DNA of 64,000 nt from Glycocaulis sp051859565 (GTDB lineage: Bacteria; Pseudomonadota; Alphaproteobacteria; Caulobacterales; Maricaulaceae): positions 186,001 to 250,000 of the forward strand of contig NZ_JBHYFK010000004.1 in NCBI RefSeq assembly GCF_051859565.1, in the 5' to 3' direction. Each line of letters begins with the position of its first letter. Positions within the stretch are counted from its first letter, which is position 1. The notes beneath the pieces are model-generated. The model made no database searches, had not been told where the DNA came from, and was given only the letters and a program-made list of their open reading frames with translations. Position numbers and translations under genes: made by a program. Below, piece by piece: positions 36,561-45,882 of the stretch.

Positions 36561-38264
36561 CTACTCCCCCGCCCGTACCTGCGACCCCTCCGTCACCAGC
36601 AGGGTCAGTTCCAGCGCATCGCCTTTGACGAGGTTATAGCCTGACACGCTGGCGAGTGGGCGTACCCTGATCCCGCGCACGGCGAGCGCGGCGTCAAAGC
36701 CCTCTCGCTCGGCAGCGTCCACGATAGCGAGCCCGCAGGCCGGGTCATTCGCCAGCACATCGGCAGCGGCGTCGGCATTGTCCGCCAGCAAAGCTTCTGT
36801 CCCGAGATAGAAGGCGTTGGACGGCTCACGATAGCCGAGTGTGGCTATGGAGAGCGTCTCGCACCCTTCCAATCGGTCCACCACACGCCCTACCCGCTCA
36901 GAGGGCCACATGGCGTCGATATTGGGGATGACCACGCCGAACATCGCGCCATAAACCGCAATCGCGCCGACACCGGCCAGGCCCAGCGTGCGTAATGATG
37001 GCGCGAAGGCCAGCACACCAACAGTTATCAGGCCCACCACGCCCGCAACCGCCGCGACCCAGGCATCGATACCTATTTCTCCATTGAACTCGATATGAGC
37101 CGCAATCGGCAGCGCGATCAGCACGCCGGAGACGGCCAGCGCCGCTGCCGCCACTGCCCAGTGGAAAATGCGCTGCTTCAGGCCCGTCAGCACCCCCGGC
37201 ACGTCTTTCAGCGCCAGCCCCATCAGGATGGCAATGGCCGGGAAGGTCGGCACGACATAGTGCGGCAGCTTGGTGGTGACCAGCTCGAACACGATCCAGG
37301 TCGGCACGATCCACGCCACCAGAAACAGGATCGTCCGGTCTGTCCGGTTCTTCCACGCCGCCAGCACCGCCAGCGCCAGCAGCGCGGCCGCCGGCCAGAG
37401 CGTGACGGGCGACAGCATGAGGTGGAAGCCCAGCGGCCCGGTATGGTTCTCAGCCGCTTCAGAGACCTTGCGTAGCATCGACCAGCCGACAGCTTCGGCC
37501 AGGAACGCCCCGTCGGTCACGATTGTGACGGCGACCAGCCAGGGCGCGGCAATAGCGATGACGACCAACAGGCCAAGGCCGGGCCGTATCCGCCGCAACA
37601 GGTCAAAATCGCGCGTCAGCGCAATAAAGCCCACCAGCGTCAGACCCGTCACCATGGTGAAGATCGGCCCCTTGATGAGGATGCAAACGCCCGTCGCCGC
37701 CCACAGCGCCAGCGGCCAGCCGATAAAGGTCGGTCGCTTTTCGGTAATCTTCAAGGCGAGCATGGCCAGCGAAATCTGTGCCAGCATGCCAAACCCCAGC
37801 AGCAGCGCGTCGGTCTTCGCGGTGCGCGCCTCCACCTGCAGGGACAGGGCAATGGCGAGCACCAGACCGGCGGCGATCCCCACTTGCGGCGAGAACAAAC
37901 GGCTGCCCAGCCAGCCTGTCATGATGATCGCGGCCAGGACGCCCAGCAGGCTGGTCAGACGGTGCGCCCAGACCGGAGCCTCCGCGCCGCCGAACGGCGT
38001 CGTGGTGATCACCTGCGCCCAATAAGTGCCGACGGGCTGCTTGTGGCGCGCCTCGTCCTGAAAGCGGATGTCGATGAAATCTCCGGTTTCCATCATCTGC
38101 CGGCTGGCCTGCATATAGCGGGACTCGTCGCGGTCCATGGCCGGAATGGAGAAAAAGCCCGGCAACATCGCCGCCAGGGCCACCAGGATCAGCAGGAGAT
38201 AGGCATAGCGGTTCAGCCCGCCGCGCGCGCCCGGTGTCTGGAGCGTTTCAAGCCACCCGTTCAT
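36561..38264 (-). CDS. Glycosyltransferase family 39-like integral membrane protein (ArnT-like)
   Basis: Polyprenyl-phosphate-sugar glycosyltransferase of the ArnT/PMT type, about 567 residues with 12 or so helices. The periplasmic loop after helix 1 carries the catalytic acidic pair in PAMDRDESRYMQASRQMMETGDFI, followed by RHKQPVGTYWAQ. The start is ATG 38264 (a second ATG at 38276 is possible), which overlaps the end of the GT2 gene upstream. The two thus act as a pair: the GT2 enzyme makes the lipid-linked sugar and this one transfers it, probably to lipid A or another envelope acceptor. Confidence 0.88.
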   Translation of the reverse strand: MNGWLETLQTPGARGGLNRYAYLLLILVALAAMLPGFFSIPAMDRDESRYMQASRQMMETGDFIDIRFQDEARHKQPVGTYWAQVITTTPFGGAEAPVWAHRLTSLLGVLAAIIMTGWLGSRLFSPQVGIAAGLVLAIALSLQVEARTAKTDALLLGFGMLAQISLAMLALKITEKRPTFIGWPLALWAATGVCILIKGPIFTMVTGLTLVGFIALTRDFDLLRRIRPGLGLLVVIAIAAPWLVAVTIVTDGAFLAEAVGWSMLRKVSEAAENHTGPLGFHLMLSPVTLWPAAALLALAVLAAWKNRTDRTILFLVAWIVPTWIVFELVTTKLPHYVVPTFPAIAILMGLALKDVPGVLTGLKQRIFHWAVAAAALAVSGVLIALPIAAHIEFNGEIGIDAWVAAVAGVVGLITVGVLAFAPSLRTLGLAGVGAIAVYGAMFGVVIPNIDAMWPSERVGRVVDRLEGCETLSIATLGYREPSNAFYLGTEALLADNADAAADVLANDPACGLAIVDAAEREGFDAALAVRGIRVRPLASVSGYNLVKGDALELTLLVTEGSQVRAGE

Positions 38265-39033
38265 GCTGCACGACATCCCCGTTCTGGCGGCCCAGCAATA
38301 ATTCCGGCGCCGGCACATGGGTACGCCGCATCAGCCAGACCACGCCCATCAGATCAAACAGGCCTGCCGCCGCACGCCCGATATTGGTGTATTTGGATTC
38401 GCCCGCCGCACGCGCACGGTTGACCACCGGCACGCTGACATAGCTGAACCCCAGATGGACACTGAAGGCCGGGATATAGCGGTGCAGCGCGTCAAAGAAC
38501 GGCATGGCCAGAAACAGGTCGCGTACCACCAGCTTCAGTCCGCAGGCCGTATCCGGGCAGGAATCATTGAGCAGGCTGGATCGCAGGCCGTTGGCAAAGC
38601 GCGAGGCGAACTTGCGGCTGTTGCCGTCGGTGCGGTTCTGGCGCCAGCCCGCGACAAGGGCGCGTTCGCCCGCCACATCCAGATCAATCTCGGCCACCAT
38701 GTCGAGGATCGAGCGCGGATCGTCCTGGCCGTCCCCGTCCATCGTGGCGACCCAGATCGAGCGCGCGGCGATCATGCCGGTGCGCAGGGCCGCGCTCTTG
38801 CCCGAACGCTTTGGATGCCGGATCAGGCGGATGCGGCTCTCCTGCGCCATCAGTCCCGACAGCGCCTCGGCGGTTCCGTCGGTACTGCCATCATCAATGA
38901 CAAGAAACTCTGTTTCGGGAATCGCGGCGGTAATGACATCGCGCGCTTCGCGTACCACCGAGTCGATGCTCTGCGCCTCGTTCAGCGCCGGAATGAGAAC
39001 AGTCAGCCGCGGTACGCGAACAGATGACGCCAT
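38248..39033 (-). CDS. Glycosyltransferase family 2 (dolichyl/undecaprenyl-phosphate sugar synthase-like)
   Basis: The 261-residue GT-A enzyme has DDGS at residues 47-50, MDGDGQDD (nucleotide-sugar/metal site) at 98-105, and a C-terminal membrane-associated segment (AAGLFDLMGVVWLMRR). It begins at ATG 39033; a longer in-frame reading upstream has no protein character. Likely it transfers a sugar from a nucleotide donor to polyprenyl phosphate for the overlapping GT39-like gene. Confidence 0.88.
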   Translation of the reverse strand: MASSVRVPRLTVLIPALNEAQSIDSVVREARDVITAAIPETEFLVIDDGSTDGTAEALSGLMAQESRIRLIRHPKRSGKSAALRTGMIAARSIWVATMDGDGQDDPRSILDMVAEIDLDVAGERALVAGWRQNRTDGNSRKFASRFANGLRSSLLNDSCPDTACGLKLVVRDLFLAMPFFDALHRYIPAFSVHLGFSYVSVPVVNRARAAGESKYTNIGRAAAGLFDLMGVVWLMRRTHVPAPELLLGRQNGDVVQHERVA

Positions 39034-39157
39034 TGTGGACAGGCTTCCAGATTTATGCGCAGAGCGGGATCGCCCGGCACAGCTATTGTGCATAGCATGC
39101 ACAATCAGCCATTGGAAACTGCCATGCACTGCACGGTAAAGGCACCCTCCAAACGCA

Positions 39158-39187
39158 AACGGGCGGCGCCATCTGGCACCGCCCGTT
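39158..39187 (-). terminator. Possible terminator of rpsI
   Basis: A 9-bp GC-rich stem (AACGGGCGG with CCGCCCGTT), one mismatch and a GCC-ATCT-GGC inner hairpin lie 27 bases after the rpsI stop. On the minus strand it is followed by a T-rich but interrupted run. Confidence 0.5.
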
Positions 39188-39213
39188 CCGCATTCCACAA
39201 TGGGAAAGATCGC

Positions 39214-39714
39214 TTAGCGCTTCGAGAACTGGAAGCTGCGGCGGGCTTTCTTCTTGCCGTATTTCTTACGCTCGACCACGCGGCTGTCACGGGTCAGGAA
39301 GCCACCGGCTTTCAGGACGCCGCGCAGGGCCGGCTCGTAATAGGTCAGCGCCTTGGAGATGCCGTGACGCACCGCACCGGCCTGGCCGGAGAGGCCGCCG
39401 CCAGTGACCGTGGCGTACACGTCGTACTGGTCGACGCGCTCAGCCGTCTCGAACGGCTGGGCCAGCATCATGCGCAGCACCGGGCGGGCGAAATAGACTT
39501 CCTGCTCGCGGCCGTTGACGACGATCTTGCCGGCACCCGGCTTGATCCAGACGCGGGCGATGGCGTTCTTGCGCTTGCCGGTGGCATAGGCGCGGCCATG
39601 CTCGTCGATCTTCGGTTCAGCAACGACCTTGTCTTCGGTTGCGGTGACAACCGGAGCATCGGCCTGCTTCATCGCCGATTTCAGGTCTTCAAGAGAGCGT
39701 GCTTGTTCGGCCAT
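39214..39714 (-). CDS. rpsI: 30S ribosomal protein S9
   Basis: The 166-residue product has a N-terminal extension of about 40 residues before the conserved S9 domain (YATGKRKNAIARVWIKPGAGKIVVNGR). It ends with the typical basic tail KKYGKKKARRSFQFSKR, whose last residue contacts the P-site tRNA. The ATG overlaps the rplM stop by one base (TAATG). Confidence 0.97.
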   Translation of the reverse strand: MAEQARSLEDLKSAMKQADAPVVTATEDKVVAEPKIDEHGRAYATGKRKNAIARVWIKPGAGKIVVNGREQEVYFARPVLRMMLAQPFETAERVDQYDVYATVTGGGLSGQAGAVRHGISKALTYYEPALRGVLKAGGFLTRDSRVVERKKYGKKKARRSFQFSKR

Positions 39715-40181
39715 TATGCGCTCCGCACGTTTTTGGTATTGAGGGACTTGAAGTCGACGACTTCCGGCTGCTGGGCCTCATGCTTGTGCTCGGAGCCAGC
39801 ATAGACGCGCAGTTTTCCAAACTGGGTGCGCGCCAGCGGGCTTTCTTTCGGCAGCATGCGCTTGACGGCGTTCTCCAGAACGCGCTCGGGGAACTTGCCC
39901 TCAATCAGCTTGCGCGGGCTGGTTTCCTTGATACCACCCGGGTGGCCGGTATGGCGGTAGTAGCGCTTGTCTTCGTACTTCTTGCCCGTGAACACCACCT
40001 TGTCGGCATTGATGACCACAACGTGGTCGCCACAATCGGTGTGCGGGGTAAAGTCGGGACGGTGCTTGCCGCGCAGACGGGTCGCGATATAGGCCGCGAG
40101 ACGGCCGACAACGGCCCCTTCGGCATCAATCACAACCCATTTGTGTTCAACGTCTGCGGGCTTGGCGGAGAAGGTCTTCAT
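39714..40181 (-). CDS. rplM: 50S ribosomal protein L13
   Basis: The 155-residue L13 begins MKTFSAKPADVEHKWVVIDAEG and contains VVINADKVVFTGKKYEDKRYYRHTG and AVKRMLPKESPLARTQFGKLRVYAGSEHKHEAQQPE. The open frame extends further upstream, but family length fixes the ATG at 40181. It is the first gene of the rplM-rpsI operon. Confidence 0.97.
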   Translation of the reverse strand: MKTFSAKPADVEHKWVVIDAEGAVVGRLAAYIATRLRGKHRPDFTPHTDCGDHVVVINADKVVFTGKKYEDKRYYRHTGHPGGIKETSPRKLIEGKFPERVLENAVKRMLPKESPLARTQFGKLRVYAGSEHKHEAQQPEVVDFKSLNTKNVRSA

Positions 40182-40242
40182 CGCGTGGGCCTTGAAACTG
40201 GACAGCGAAGCCGGAACCGCCCGGCCTCTCATGGGATGCGGG

Positions 40243-40271
40243 CTGTTACGCCCACCAGCGATTGGTGTCAA
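40243..40271 (-). promoter_or_regulatory. Promoter of rplM-rpsI
   Basis: On the minus strand a perfect TTGACA (40266-40271) is followed after 17 bases by TAACAG (40243-40248). The leader before the ATG is about 55 bases. Confidence 0.6.
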
Positions 40272-40310
40272 CACTGTCCATGAAAAACGCTGTAATTCAG
40301 CATGATAACA

Positions 40311-40332
40311 ATGCGGTATATAATTACCGCAT
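40311..40332. promoter_or_regulatory. Palindrome with TATAAT centre upstream of the PhoX-like gene
   Basis: ATGCGGTA (40311-40318) and TACCGCAT (40325-40332) are perfect inverted repeats around TATAAT (40319-40324). A weak TTCAGC lies 17 bases before TATAAT, so a repressor bound here would cover the minus-10 element. It sits 114 bases before the PhoX-like start and about 40 bases upstream of the rplM minus-35. Confidence 0.55.
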
Positions 40333-40445
40333 ATTTTGAGCGGATGCAGCACACGCTCCGCACGCACTGTCATGCGCCTGCCAAATCACCTATAGATTAT
40401 CGACACCCCGCTATCACCCCGGCCCTTTTTTCCTGGAGATATGAG

Positions 40446-41870
40446 ATGCCACTTTCCCGCCGCCGGTTTCTGGGCACCGCCGCTGCCACGGCAACGGCCT
40501 TTGCCGGGCTGGCGGCACTGACGGGCTGCAACGGGGCTGCGCCGCGCAATTATCTCAATCAGGTGCGCGGCTACGGTCCGCTCCGCCGCGACGGGCGCGG
40601 ACTGTTCGATCTGCCTGCCGGCTTCTCCTACACAAGCTTTTCCGAAACCGGACAGGAGATGAGCGACGGCCTTCTGGTGCCCGGTGATCATGATGGCATG
40701 GCCTGCTTTCCCGGCGCCTCCGCCGATCAGGTCATTCTGGTCCGCAATCACGAACTCAATCCGGGCGAAACGGAGAAATCCCCGTTCGGGCAGGATCATG
40801 GCCTGCTTGACCGTATCGATCCCTCCTACCTCTACGACACCCTGCCCGGCGGCGAGCCGCATCTGGGTGGCACCACGACCGTCCATTACAATCTTCGCAC
40901 CCGGCGCGTGGAGCGCGAGTTCCTGTCGCTCGCCGGGACGGTCAACAACTGCGCAGGCGGGCCAACGCCGTGGGGCAGCTGGATCAGCTGCGAGGAAACC
41001 CTGATGCAGCAAGGCAGCGTGGCGCGGCTGGACCATGGCTGGAACTTTGAAGTTCCGGCGTCAGCTACCGGCCTTGTCGAGCCTATTGCGCTGCGCGGGA
41101 TGGGCCGCTTCCGCCATGAAGCCGTCGCCGTCGATCCGGACACTGGGATTGCCTACCAGACTGAAGATGCCGAGCCGGGCCTCTTCACCCGCTTCATTCC
41201 CGACCGCCGGGGCGAATTCTGGCGCGGAGGAAAGCTGCAGGCTCTGGCCATTCGCGGCCGGCCCGGCGCCGATACCCGCAACTGGGAGGACAGCGCCGAT
41301 CCCATTCCCGTCGGCGAGACGCTGGATGTGGTCTGGGTGGATCTGGAAGCCATCCACAACCCGGAGAATGACCTTGCACCGCGCTCCATAGCAGCGGGAG
41401 CGGCCAACTTCACGCGCGGCGAAGGCGCCTGGTTCGGCGAAGGCGAGCTCTATTTCTGCTGTACCGATGGCGGTCCGGCCCAGATCGGCCAGATCTGGCG
41501 CTACCGCCCCAGCCCCTATGAAGGGACGCCGCGCGAGCGCGAGGCACCGGGCCAGCTGACCCTCTTTGTGGAATCGACCAATGCGCGCCTGCTCGAGAAG
41601 TGCGACAACATCACAATTGCGCCTTGGGGCTACCTTATAGTTGTCGAGGATGGCGACGGGGAACAATTCATCCGGGGGGTCACACCCGCCGGACAACTCT
41701 ACACGATCGGCCGCAACGCGGCTCCTGATGCAGATGGCGAATACAGCGAGATAACAGGCCCATGTTTTTCACCGGACGGAACGACGCTTTTCTTCAACGT
41801 GCAGAAGGGGCCAGGGCGCACCTTCGCCGTACGCGGACCCTGGGAGCGGCGCTCGCTGGCATCTGCCTAG
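40446..41870 (+). CDS. PhoX-like (DUF839) Tat-exported phosphatase
   Basis: From ATG 40446 the protein has 474 residues. The N-terminus PLSRRRFLGTAAATATAFAGLAALTGC carries a twin-arginine motif and a lipobox-like cysteine. Hallmarks of the DUF839/PhoX beta-propeller are VRNHELNPGE, the TTTVHYNLRTRRV strand, NNCAGGPTPWGSWISCEET and the C-terminal EITGPCFSPDGTTLFFNVQ. PhoX enzymes are calcium/iron-dependent alkaline phosphatases. The longer open frame upstream lacks a ribosome site; a purine-rich TGGAGATATGAG precedes this ATG. Confidence 0.88.
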   Translation: MPLSRRRFLGTAAATATAFAGLAALTGCNGAAPRNYLNQVRGYGPLRRDGRGLFDLPAGFSYTSFSETGQEMSDGLLVPGDHDGMACFPGASADQVILVRNHELNPGETEKSPFGQDHGLLDRIDPSYLYDTLPGGEPHLGGTTTVHYNLRTRRVEREFLSLAGTVNNCAGGPTPWGSWISCEETLMQQGSVARLDHGWNFEVPASATGLVEPIALRGMGRFRHEAVAVDPDTGIAYQTEDAEPGLFTRFIPDRRGEFWRGGKLQALAIRGRPGADTRNWEDSADPIPVGETLDVVWVDLEAIHNPENDLAPRSIAAGAANFTRGEGAWFGEGELYFCCTDGGPAQIGQIWRYRPSPYEGTPREREAPGQLTLFVESTNARLLEKCDNITIAPWGYLIVVEDGDGEQFIRGVTPAGQLYTIGRNAAPDADGEYSEITGPCFSPDGTTLFFNVQKGPGRTFAVRGPWERRSLASA

Positions 41871-42844
41871 CCGCCGCGCTGACGGCCTGCGAGGAGCCAC
41901 CGGCAACCGAAGACCGCGAGCGCACCGAGACCACAGCCAATATCCGCACCGTCCCCGTAACGGGCATGACGCAGGAAACCAGCGCGGCCGATCACATCGC
42001 GCTCCTGCCCAATGGCGAGGCACGCGATGCCGGTCTGGTCATCACCTCGATCCGCGGCGGCGGGTTTGACGCGTTCAACGATTTTGGCGAGCGCATCTTC
42101 CAGACGGCTGGTCCTGCCCTGACCAGCCTGGTGGCCGTGCCTGCGTTCGACATGCGCGGCACCACGCTCCCACTTCTTTTCGGCAGCGATGCCGACCGGC
42201 TGGTACGCGGCTTCATCGTATTGCCGGGCATGCAGGCCATCGAGCCTCTGCCTCTGGACGTCGCCAGCGTCAGCGACCCGGTGGAGGGTGTGTGCCTTTA
42301 TCGTCAGGGCACTGGCTTCATTGAGCTGGCCCTGCTGCATGCCAACCGGCGCGCGACCGTCTGGCGGATGATGGACACAGGCGGGGAACGCCTGTCGCTC
42401 AACCGCACCGCCGAGATCGCCCTGCCCTTCACCGCAGAGCGCTGCGCGGGCGTGGACGGCGATATCGTGATCGGCAGCGCCACAGGCGGGCTTGCCCGGG
42501 TTGAGGCCAGCGGCTCGGTCCGCGCCGATGCCGACGGCATATCAGTGGCGCACTTTGCCTATACCGAGCTTTATGGCCGCCCGGTCGTGCTGGTGCCGCT
42601 GGCGGCAGAAGGCGTCATCGGCGTGTTTGACGCGCGCACGCTGGAGGAGATTTCCGCCATTGAAGTGCGCAGCGAAATGTCGATTGCGGGGCTGCGGCGC
42701 CCCGGCGCAATCACGGTCACCGACCTGCCCTTCAGCGGTATGGGCTTCTCCACCGGCCTTGCCGCCATTCACGATGGCGAAGATGGCCGGATCAAGCTGG
42801 TGACGCGCGACGTGCTGGGCCGGGCTGTTACCGCGCCGGAATAG
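41762..42844 (+). CDS. Putative beta-propeller-like lipoprotein overlapping the PhoX-like gene
   Basis: The 360-residue frame overlaps the 3' end of the previous gene by 109 bases in another frame. A basic leader (LRRTRTLGAALAGICLAAALTAC) ends with a lipobox at C43, so the product is probably a lipoprotein. The mature part shows repeated short beta-rich units (ALLPNGEARDAGLVITSIRGG, VPAFDMRGTTLPLLFGSDADRLVRGFIVLPG) that recall 3-phytase-like propellers. The characteristic phytase motifs are not clear. No other ATG is available nearer the leader; the real start could be non-ATG. Confidence 0.6.
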   Translation: MFFTGRNDAFLQRAEGARAHLRRTRTLGAALAGICLAAALTACEEPPATEDRERTETTANIRTVPVTGMTQETSAADHIALLPNGEARDAGLVITSIRGGGFDAFNDFGERIFQTAGPALTSLVAVPAFDMRGTTLPLLFGSDADRLVRGFIVLPGMQAIEPLPLDVASVSDPVEGVCLYRQGTGFIELALLHANRRATVWRMMDTGGERLSLNRTAEIALPFTAERCAGVDGDIVIGSATGGLARVEASGSVRADADGISVAHFAYTELYGRPVVLVPLAAEGVIGVFDARTLEEISAIEVRSEMSIAGLRRPGAITVTDLPFSGMGFSTGLAAIHDGEDGRIKLVTRDVLGRAVTAPE

Positions 42845-42949
42845 TTCGCGCCAAAGCGGCGGCTTCATTCTGCTTGCGGAAGACGCGCGCCCGCGCCATC
42901 GTTCTCGTCAGGGTCCGGCTAATCGCTGGCATCTGTTCAGGGGGCGGCG

Positions 42950-43444
42950 ATGTATGTTCCAAAATGGCTTATTGGCGTAGTAGCCGTGATCTTTATCGGG
43001 TTTGCCGTCTGGACGAGCTTGCTGCTCACCGGACGCAATCCCCTGCCCTTTCCTGATTTCGGCTCGCGCATCTATTCGGCCTCATCGCCGGAGGCCAAGG
43101 AAGTGGTGGTGGAAATTCTGCGCCGCCACGGCGTCTATGAGCGGTTTCAGGTCAATACCGATGGCGTACTCCGTTCCATCATGATGGACGGCACCATCAT
43201 CAACCACCCGACCCCGGAAGTTTTCGAACGCGTCGGGTCAGCGGCTGCCTGCATCGGGCTTGTCAGCAATGATCCTGAAACCAGCGCGGCTGAAGCTGCC
43301 GCCCTGCTGCGCGATGCGGGCTTTTCCGGCGAGGTTCTGCTGGATGCCGAGCCCGGCCTGCCAATCGCCTTCGTGCTTACGGATGCGTTGAACGGCTCCT
43401 GCCTGAACTTCAGGCCTCACATCACACGGATGCCGTCGCCTTAG
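42950..43444 (+). CDS. Membrane-anchored hypothetical protein
   Basis: No family recognised. The 164-residue product has one N-terminal helix (WLIGVVAVIFIGFAVWTSLLL) and a polar extracytoplasmic domain with AKEVVVEILRRHGVYERFQVN and two cysteines (in AAACIGL and NGSCLNF) that could pair. Its final 23 bases overlap the end of ctaA on the other strand (tail to tail). Confidence 0.7.
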   Translation: MYVPKWLIGVVAVIFIGFAVWTSLLLTGRNPLPFPDFGSRIYSASSPEAKEVVVEILRRHGVYERFQVNTDGVLRSIMMDGTIINHPTPEVFERVGSAAACIGLVSNDPETSAAEAAALLRDAGFSGEVLLDAEPGLPIAFVLTDALNGSCLNFRPHITRMPSP

Positions 43445-44507
43445 CGGGTGTTACGCCCTGTGTCCGCGCCGTCAGCCAGGCGGTAAAACCCGCCATCAGG
43501 AAGAGCGCAATCGCGCCGCCCTGATGGGCGAGCGACAAATTCAGCGGCGAGGCCGAAACCAGCGTCCAGATGCCCAACGCCACCTGCCCGGCGATCAGGA
43601 CCGGCAGGACGGTTCCTGCCCGGCGTAGATCCTCCGCGCCGGTGCGCCATAGCCGGAAGGCCAGCACGCCCCCCAGAATGGCCAGCGCATATCCCACCCA
43701 GCGATGCTGGAACTGCACCGCTGGCAGGCTTTCAAACACGGCGCGCCAGATGGGCAGGCCTGAGAGATACCCCTCCGGCACCAGCTGCCCCTCAAAGCCC
43801 GGCCAGGTGGTGAAGATGCGCCCTGCCCCGGTACCCGCCACCAGCGCGCCGAGCGCAATCTGGAACAGCACCGCGCCCCAGAACGCGCTGGCGAGCGTAA
43901 ACAGCTTTCCGCGCTGAAGGATGGGCGTCTTGCCGTAGCGCAGCTCCAGCGCCGTCCACAGCGTCAGGCCGAGAATGGCGAACGCCATGATGAGGTGGGT
44001 GGCAAGCCGGTACTGGCTGACCGAGACGCGCTCTGTCAGCCCGGAGGCGACCATCCACCAGCCAATCGCGCCCTGCAGCCCGCCCAGTGCAAACAGCACC
44101 CATAGCCGCGTCTGCAGACGCTGCGGCACACGCCGGGTGAACAGGAAGAAGGCGAAGGGCAGCGCAAACGCAAAACCGAGGAAGCGGCCAAGCTGGCGAT
44201 GGCCCCACTCCCACCAGTAGATGAACTGGAATTCCTCCATGCTCATCCCGCGATTCTGCAGCTGGTATTGGGGAATCTGGCGGTATTTCTCCAGCTCCTC
44301 CTGCCAGCCTGCATCCGTCATCGGCGGAATGGCCCCGGTCACGGGCCGCCATTCGGTGATGGAGAGGCCCGATCCGGTCAGCCGCGTCGCCCCGCCCACC
44401 ACGATCATCGCGATGACCAGCACGGCTATCACCACCAGCCACCAGAACATGGCGCGGCTGGTGCCTTCCTGGGAAAACGGACGCGGCAGAGCTGTATGGG
44501 CGGACAT
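43422..44507 (-). CDS. ctaA: Heme A synthase (COX15/CtaA type 2)
   Basis: Oxidises the C8 methyl of heme O to a formyl group, giving heme A for cytochrome aa3 oxidase. The 361-residue protein has eight helices. The long loop after helix 1 reads TRLTGSGLSITEWRPVTGAIPP, diagnostic for COX15. Paired heme-ligand histidines are present (WWEWGHRQLGRFLGF, RLATHLIMAF, VQFQHRWVGYAL, LSLAHQGGAI). The start is ATG 44507 with AGAGG upstream; the open frame continues further without support. Confidence 0.95.
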   Translation of the reverse strand: MSAHTALPRPFSQEGTSRAMFWWLVVIAVLVIAMIVVGGATRLTGSGLSITEWRPVTGAIPPMTDAGWQEELEKYRQIPQYQLQNRGMSMEEFQFIYWWEWGHRQLGRFLGFAFALPFAFFLFTRRVPQRLQTRLWVLFALGGLQGAIGWWMVASGLTERVSVSQYRLATHLIMAFAILGLTLWTALELRYGKTPILQRGKLFTLASAFWGAVLFQIALGALVAGTGAGRIFTTWPGFEGQLVPEGYLSGLPIWRAVFESLPAVQFQHRWVGYALAILGGVLAFRLWRTGAEDLRRAGTVLPVLIAGQVALGIWTLVSASPLNLSLAHQGGAIALFLMAGFTAWLTARTQGVTPAKATASV

Positions 44508-44682
44508 GGGCGGCCTCTGGTCAACAAGTGCTGGCCCGCTACTTATCGCGTTGGCGGCATCCTGCAAGCGATGCGCGCGCTTTCGCCGCGCTGCCTGCTC
44601 ACAACCAAGCGCAAATCGGGGCTGGCGTCACGCGCAGCCTCAGCCTAACCTTGACGTAAACGTAAACGGGAGGAGACCTCGA

Positions 44683-45861
44683 ATGTCCCTTGAAACATTC
44701 CGCAAAGAGACCCGCGACTGGCTGGAGGCAAACTGCCCGCCGGGCATGCGCGTGCCCGCCAAGGGTGAGGCCGATATCTGCTGGGGCGGGCGCAACTGGA
44801 CCTTTGCCAGCGACGACCAGCGCATCTGGCTGGAGCGCATGGCGGAGCGCGGCTGGACCGTGCCGACCTGGCCCAAGGAATATGGCGGCGGCGGTCTCAC
44901 GAAAGAAGAAGGCTTCGTCCTGAAGGAAGAGATGAAGGCCATGAAGGCCCGCTCTCCGCTGGACAGCTTCGGCATCTGGATGCTTGGCCCGGCCCTTCTC
45001 AAATACGGCAGCGAGGAGCAGAAGCGCGAGCACCTGCCCAAGATCGCCCGCGGCGAAATCCGCTGGTGTCAGGGGTATTCAGAGCCGGGCGCGGGCTCCG
45101 ACCTGGCCAGCCTTCGCACCAAGGGCGTGCTGGACGGCGATGAATACGTCATCAACGGCCAGAAGGTGTGGACCTCCTACGCCGACAAGTCCGACTGGAT
45201 TTTCGCGCTGGTGCGCACCGAGGCCGATGCGCCCAAGCATCTGGGCATCTCCTTCATCCTGATCGACATGGATACGCCGGGCGTCTCCACCAAGCCGATC
45301 AAGCTGATCTCCGGCAAATCGCCCTTCTGCGAGACCTTCTTTGATGATGCGCGTGCGCCGGTGTCGAACGTCGTCGGCAAGCCGGGTCAGGGCTGGGACA
45401 TCGCCAAATACCTGTTGAGCCACGAACGTGCGGGTATCGTGTCTGACGCCGTCTCCGGCGGTCTCAATCCGGTGGGCGCGGCCCATCTGGCAGGCGAAGT
45501 GGACGAAAACGGCCAGATCGCCGATCCGATCCTGCGCGGCGATGTCGCGCGCCTGACGATCGATGCGCTGGCCTTTGAAGCCACGCTGCGCCGCGTGAAG
45601 GACGAGGCCGACAAGGGCGAAGGCGTGGGCGCCAAGGCCTCGATCCTGAAATATGTCGGTACCGAGCTGAACAAGCGCCGCCATGAGCTGAACATGTCCG
45701 CGCTCGGCTCTGATGGCCTCCTGTGGGAAGGCGAGAAGGAAGAGGATGGCGATGCCGCCCGCTCCTGGCTGCGCAGCCGCGCCAATTCCATCGAGGGCGG
45801 CACCAGCGAGATCCAGCTCAATATCGTCGCCAAGCGCGTGCTTGAGCTCCCCGGCACCTGA
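44683..45861 (+). CDS. Acyl-CoA dehydrogenase family protein (large partner)
   Basis: FAD-dependent dehydrogenase of 392 residues, starting at ATG 44683 behind GGGAGGAG. Typical segments are WCQGYSEPGAGSDLASLRTKG (FAD/substrate loop) and the C-terminal IEGGTSEIQLNIVAKRVLELPGT. An acyl-CoA dehydrogenase of a second class follows 21 bases later. Adjacent pairs of this kind often form alpha2beta2 enzymes for fatty acid or sterol side chains. The substrate is unknown. Confidence 0.9.
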   Translation: MSLETFRKETRDWLEANCPPGMRVPAKGEADICWGGRNWTFASDDQRIWLERMAERGWTVPTWPKEYGGGGLTKEEGFVLKEEMKAMKARSPLDSFGIWMLGPALLKYGSEEQKREHLPKIARGEIRWCQGYSEPGAGSDLASLRTKGVLDGDEYVINGQKVWTSYADKSDWIFALVRTEADAPKHLGISFILIDMDTPGVSTKPIKLISGKSPFCETFFDDARAPVSNVVGKPGQGWDIAKYLLSHERAGIVSDAVSGGLNPVGAAHLAGEVDENGQIADPILRGDVARLTIDALAFEATLRRVKDEADKGEGVGAKASILKYVGTELNKRRHELNMSALGSDGLLWEGEKEEDGDAARSWLRSRANSIEGGTSEIQLNIVAKRVLELPGT

Positions 45862-45882
45862 TTTTCATAAGGCATTGAACCC

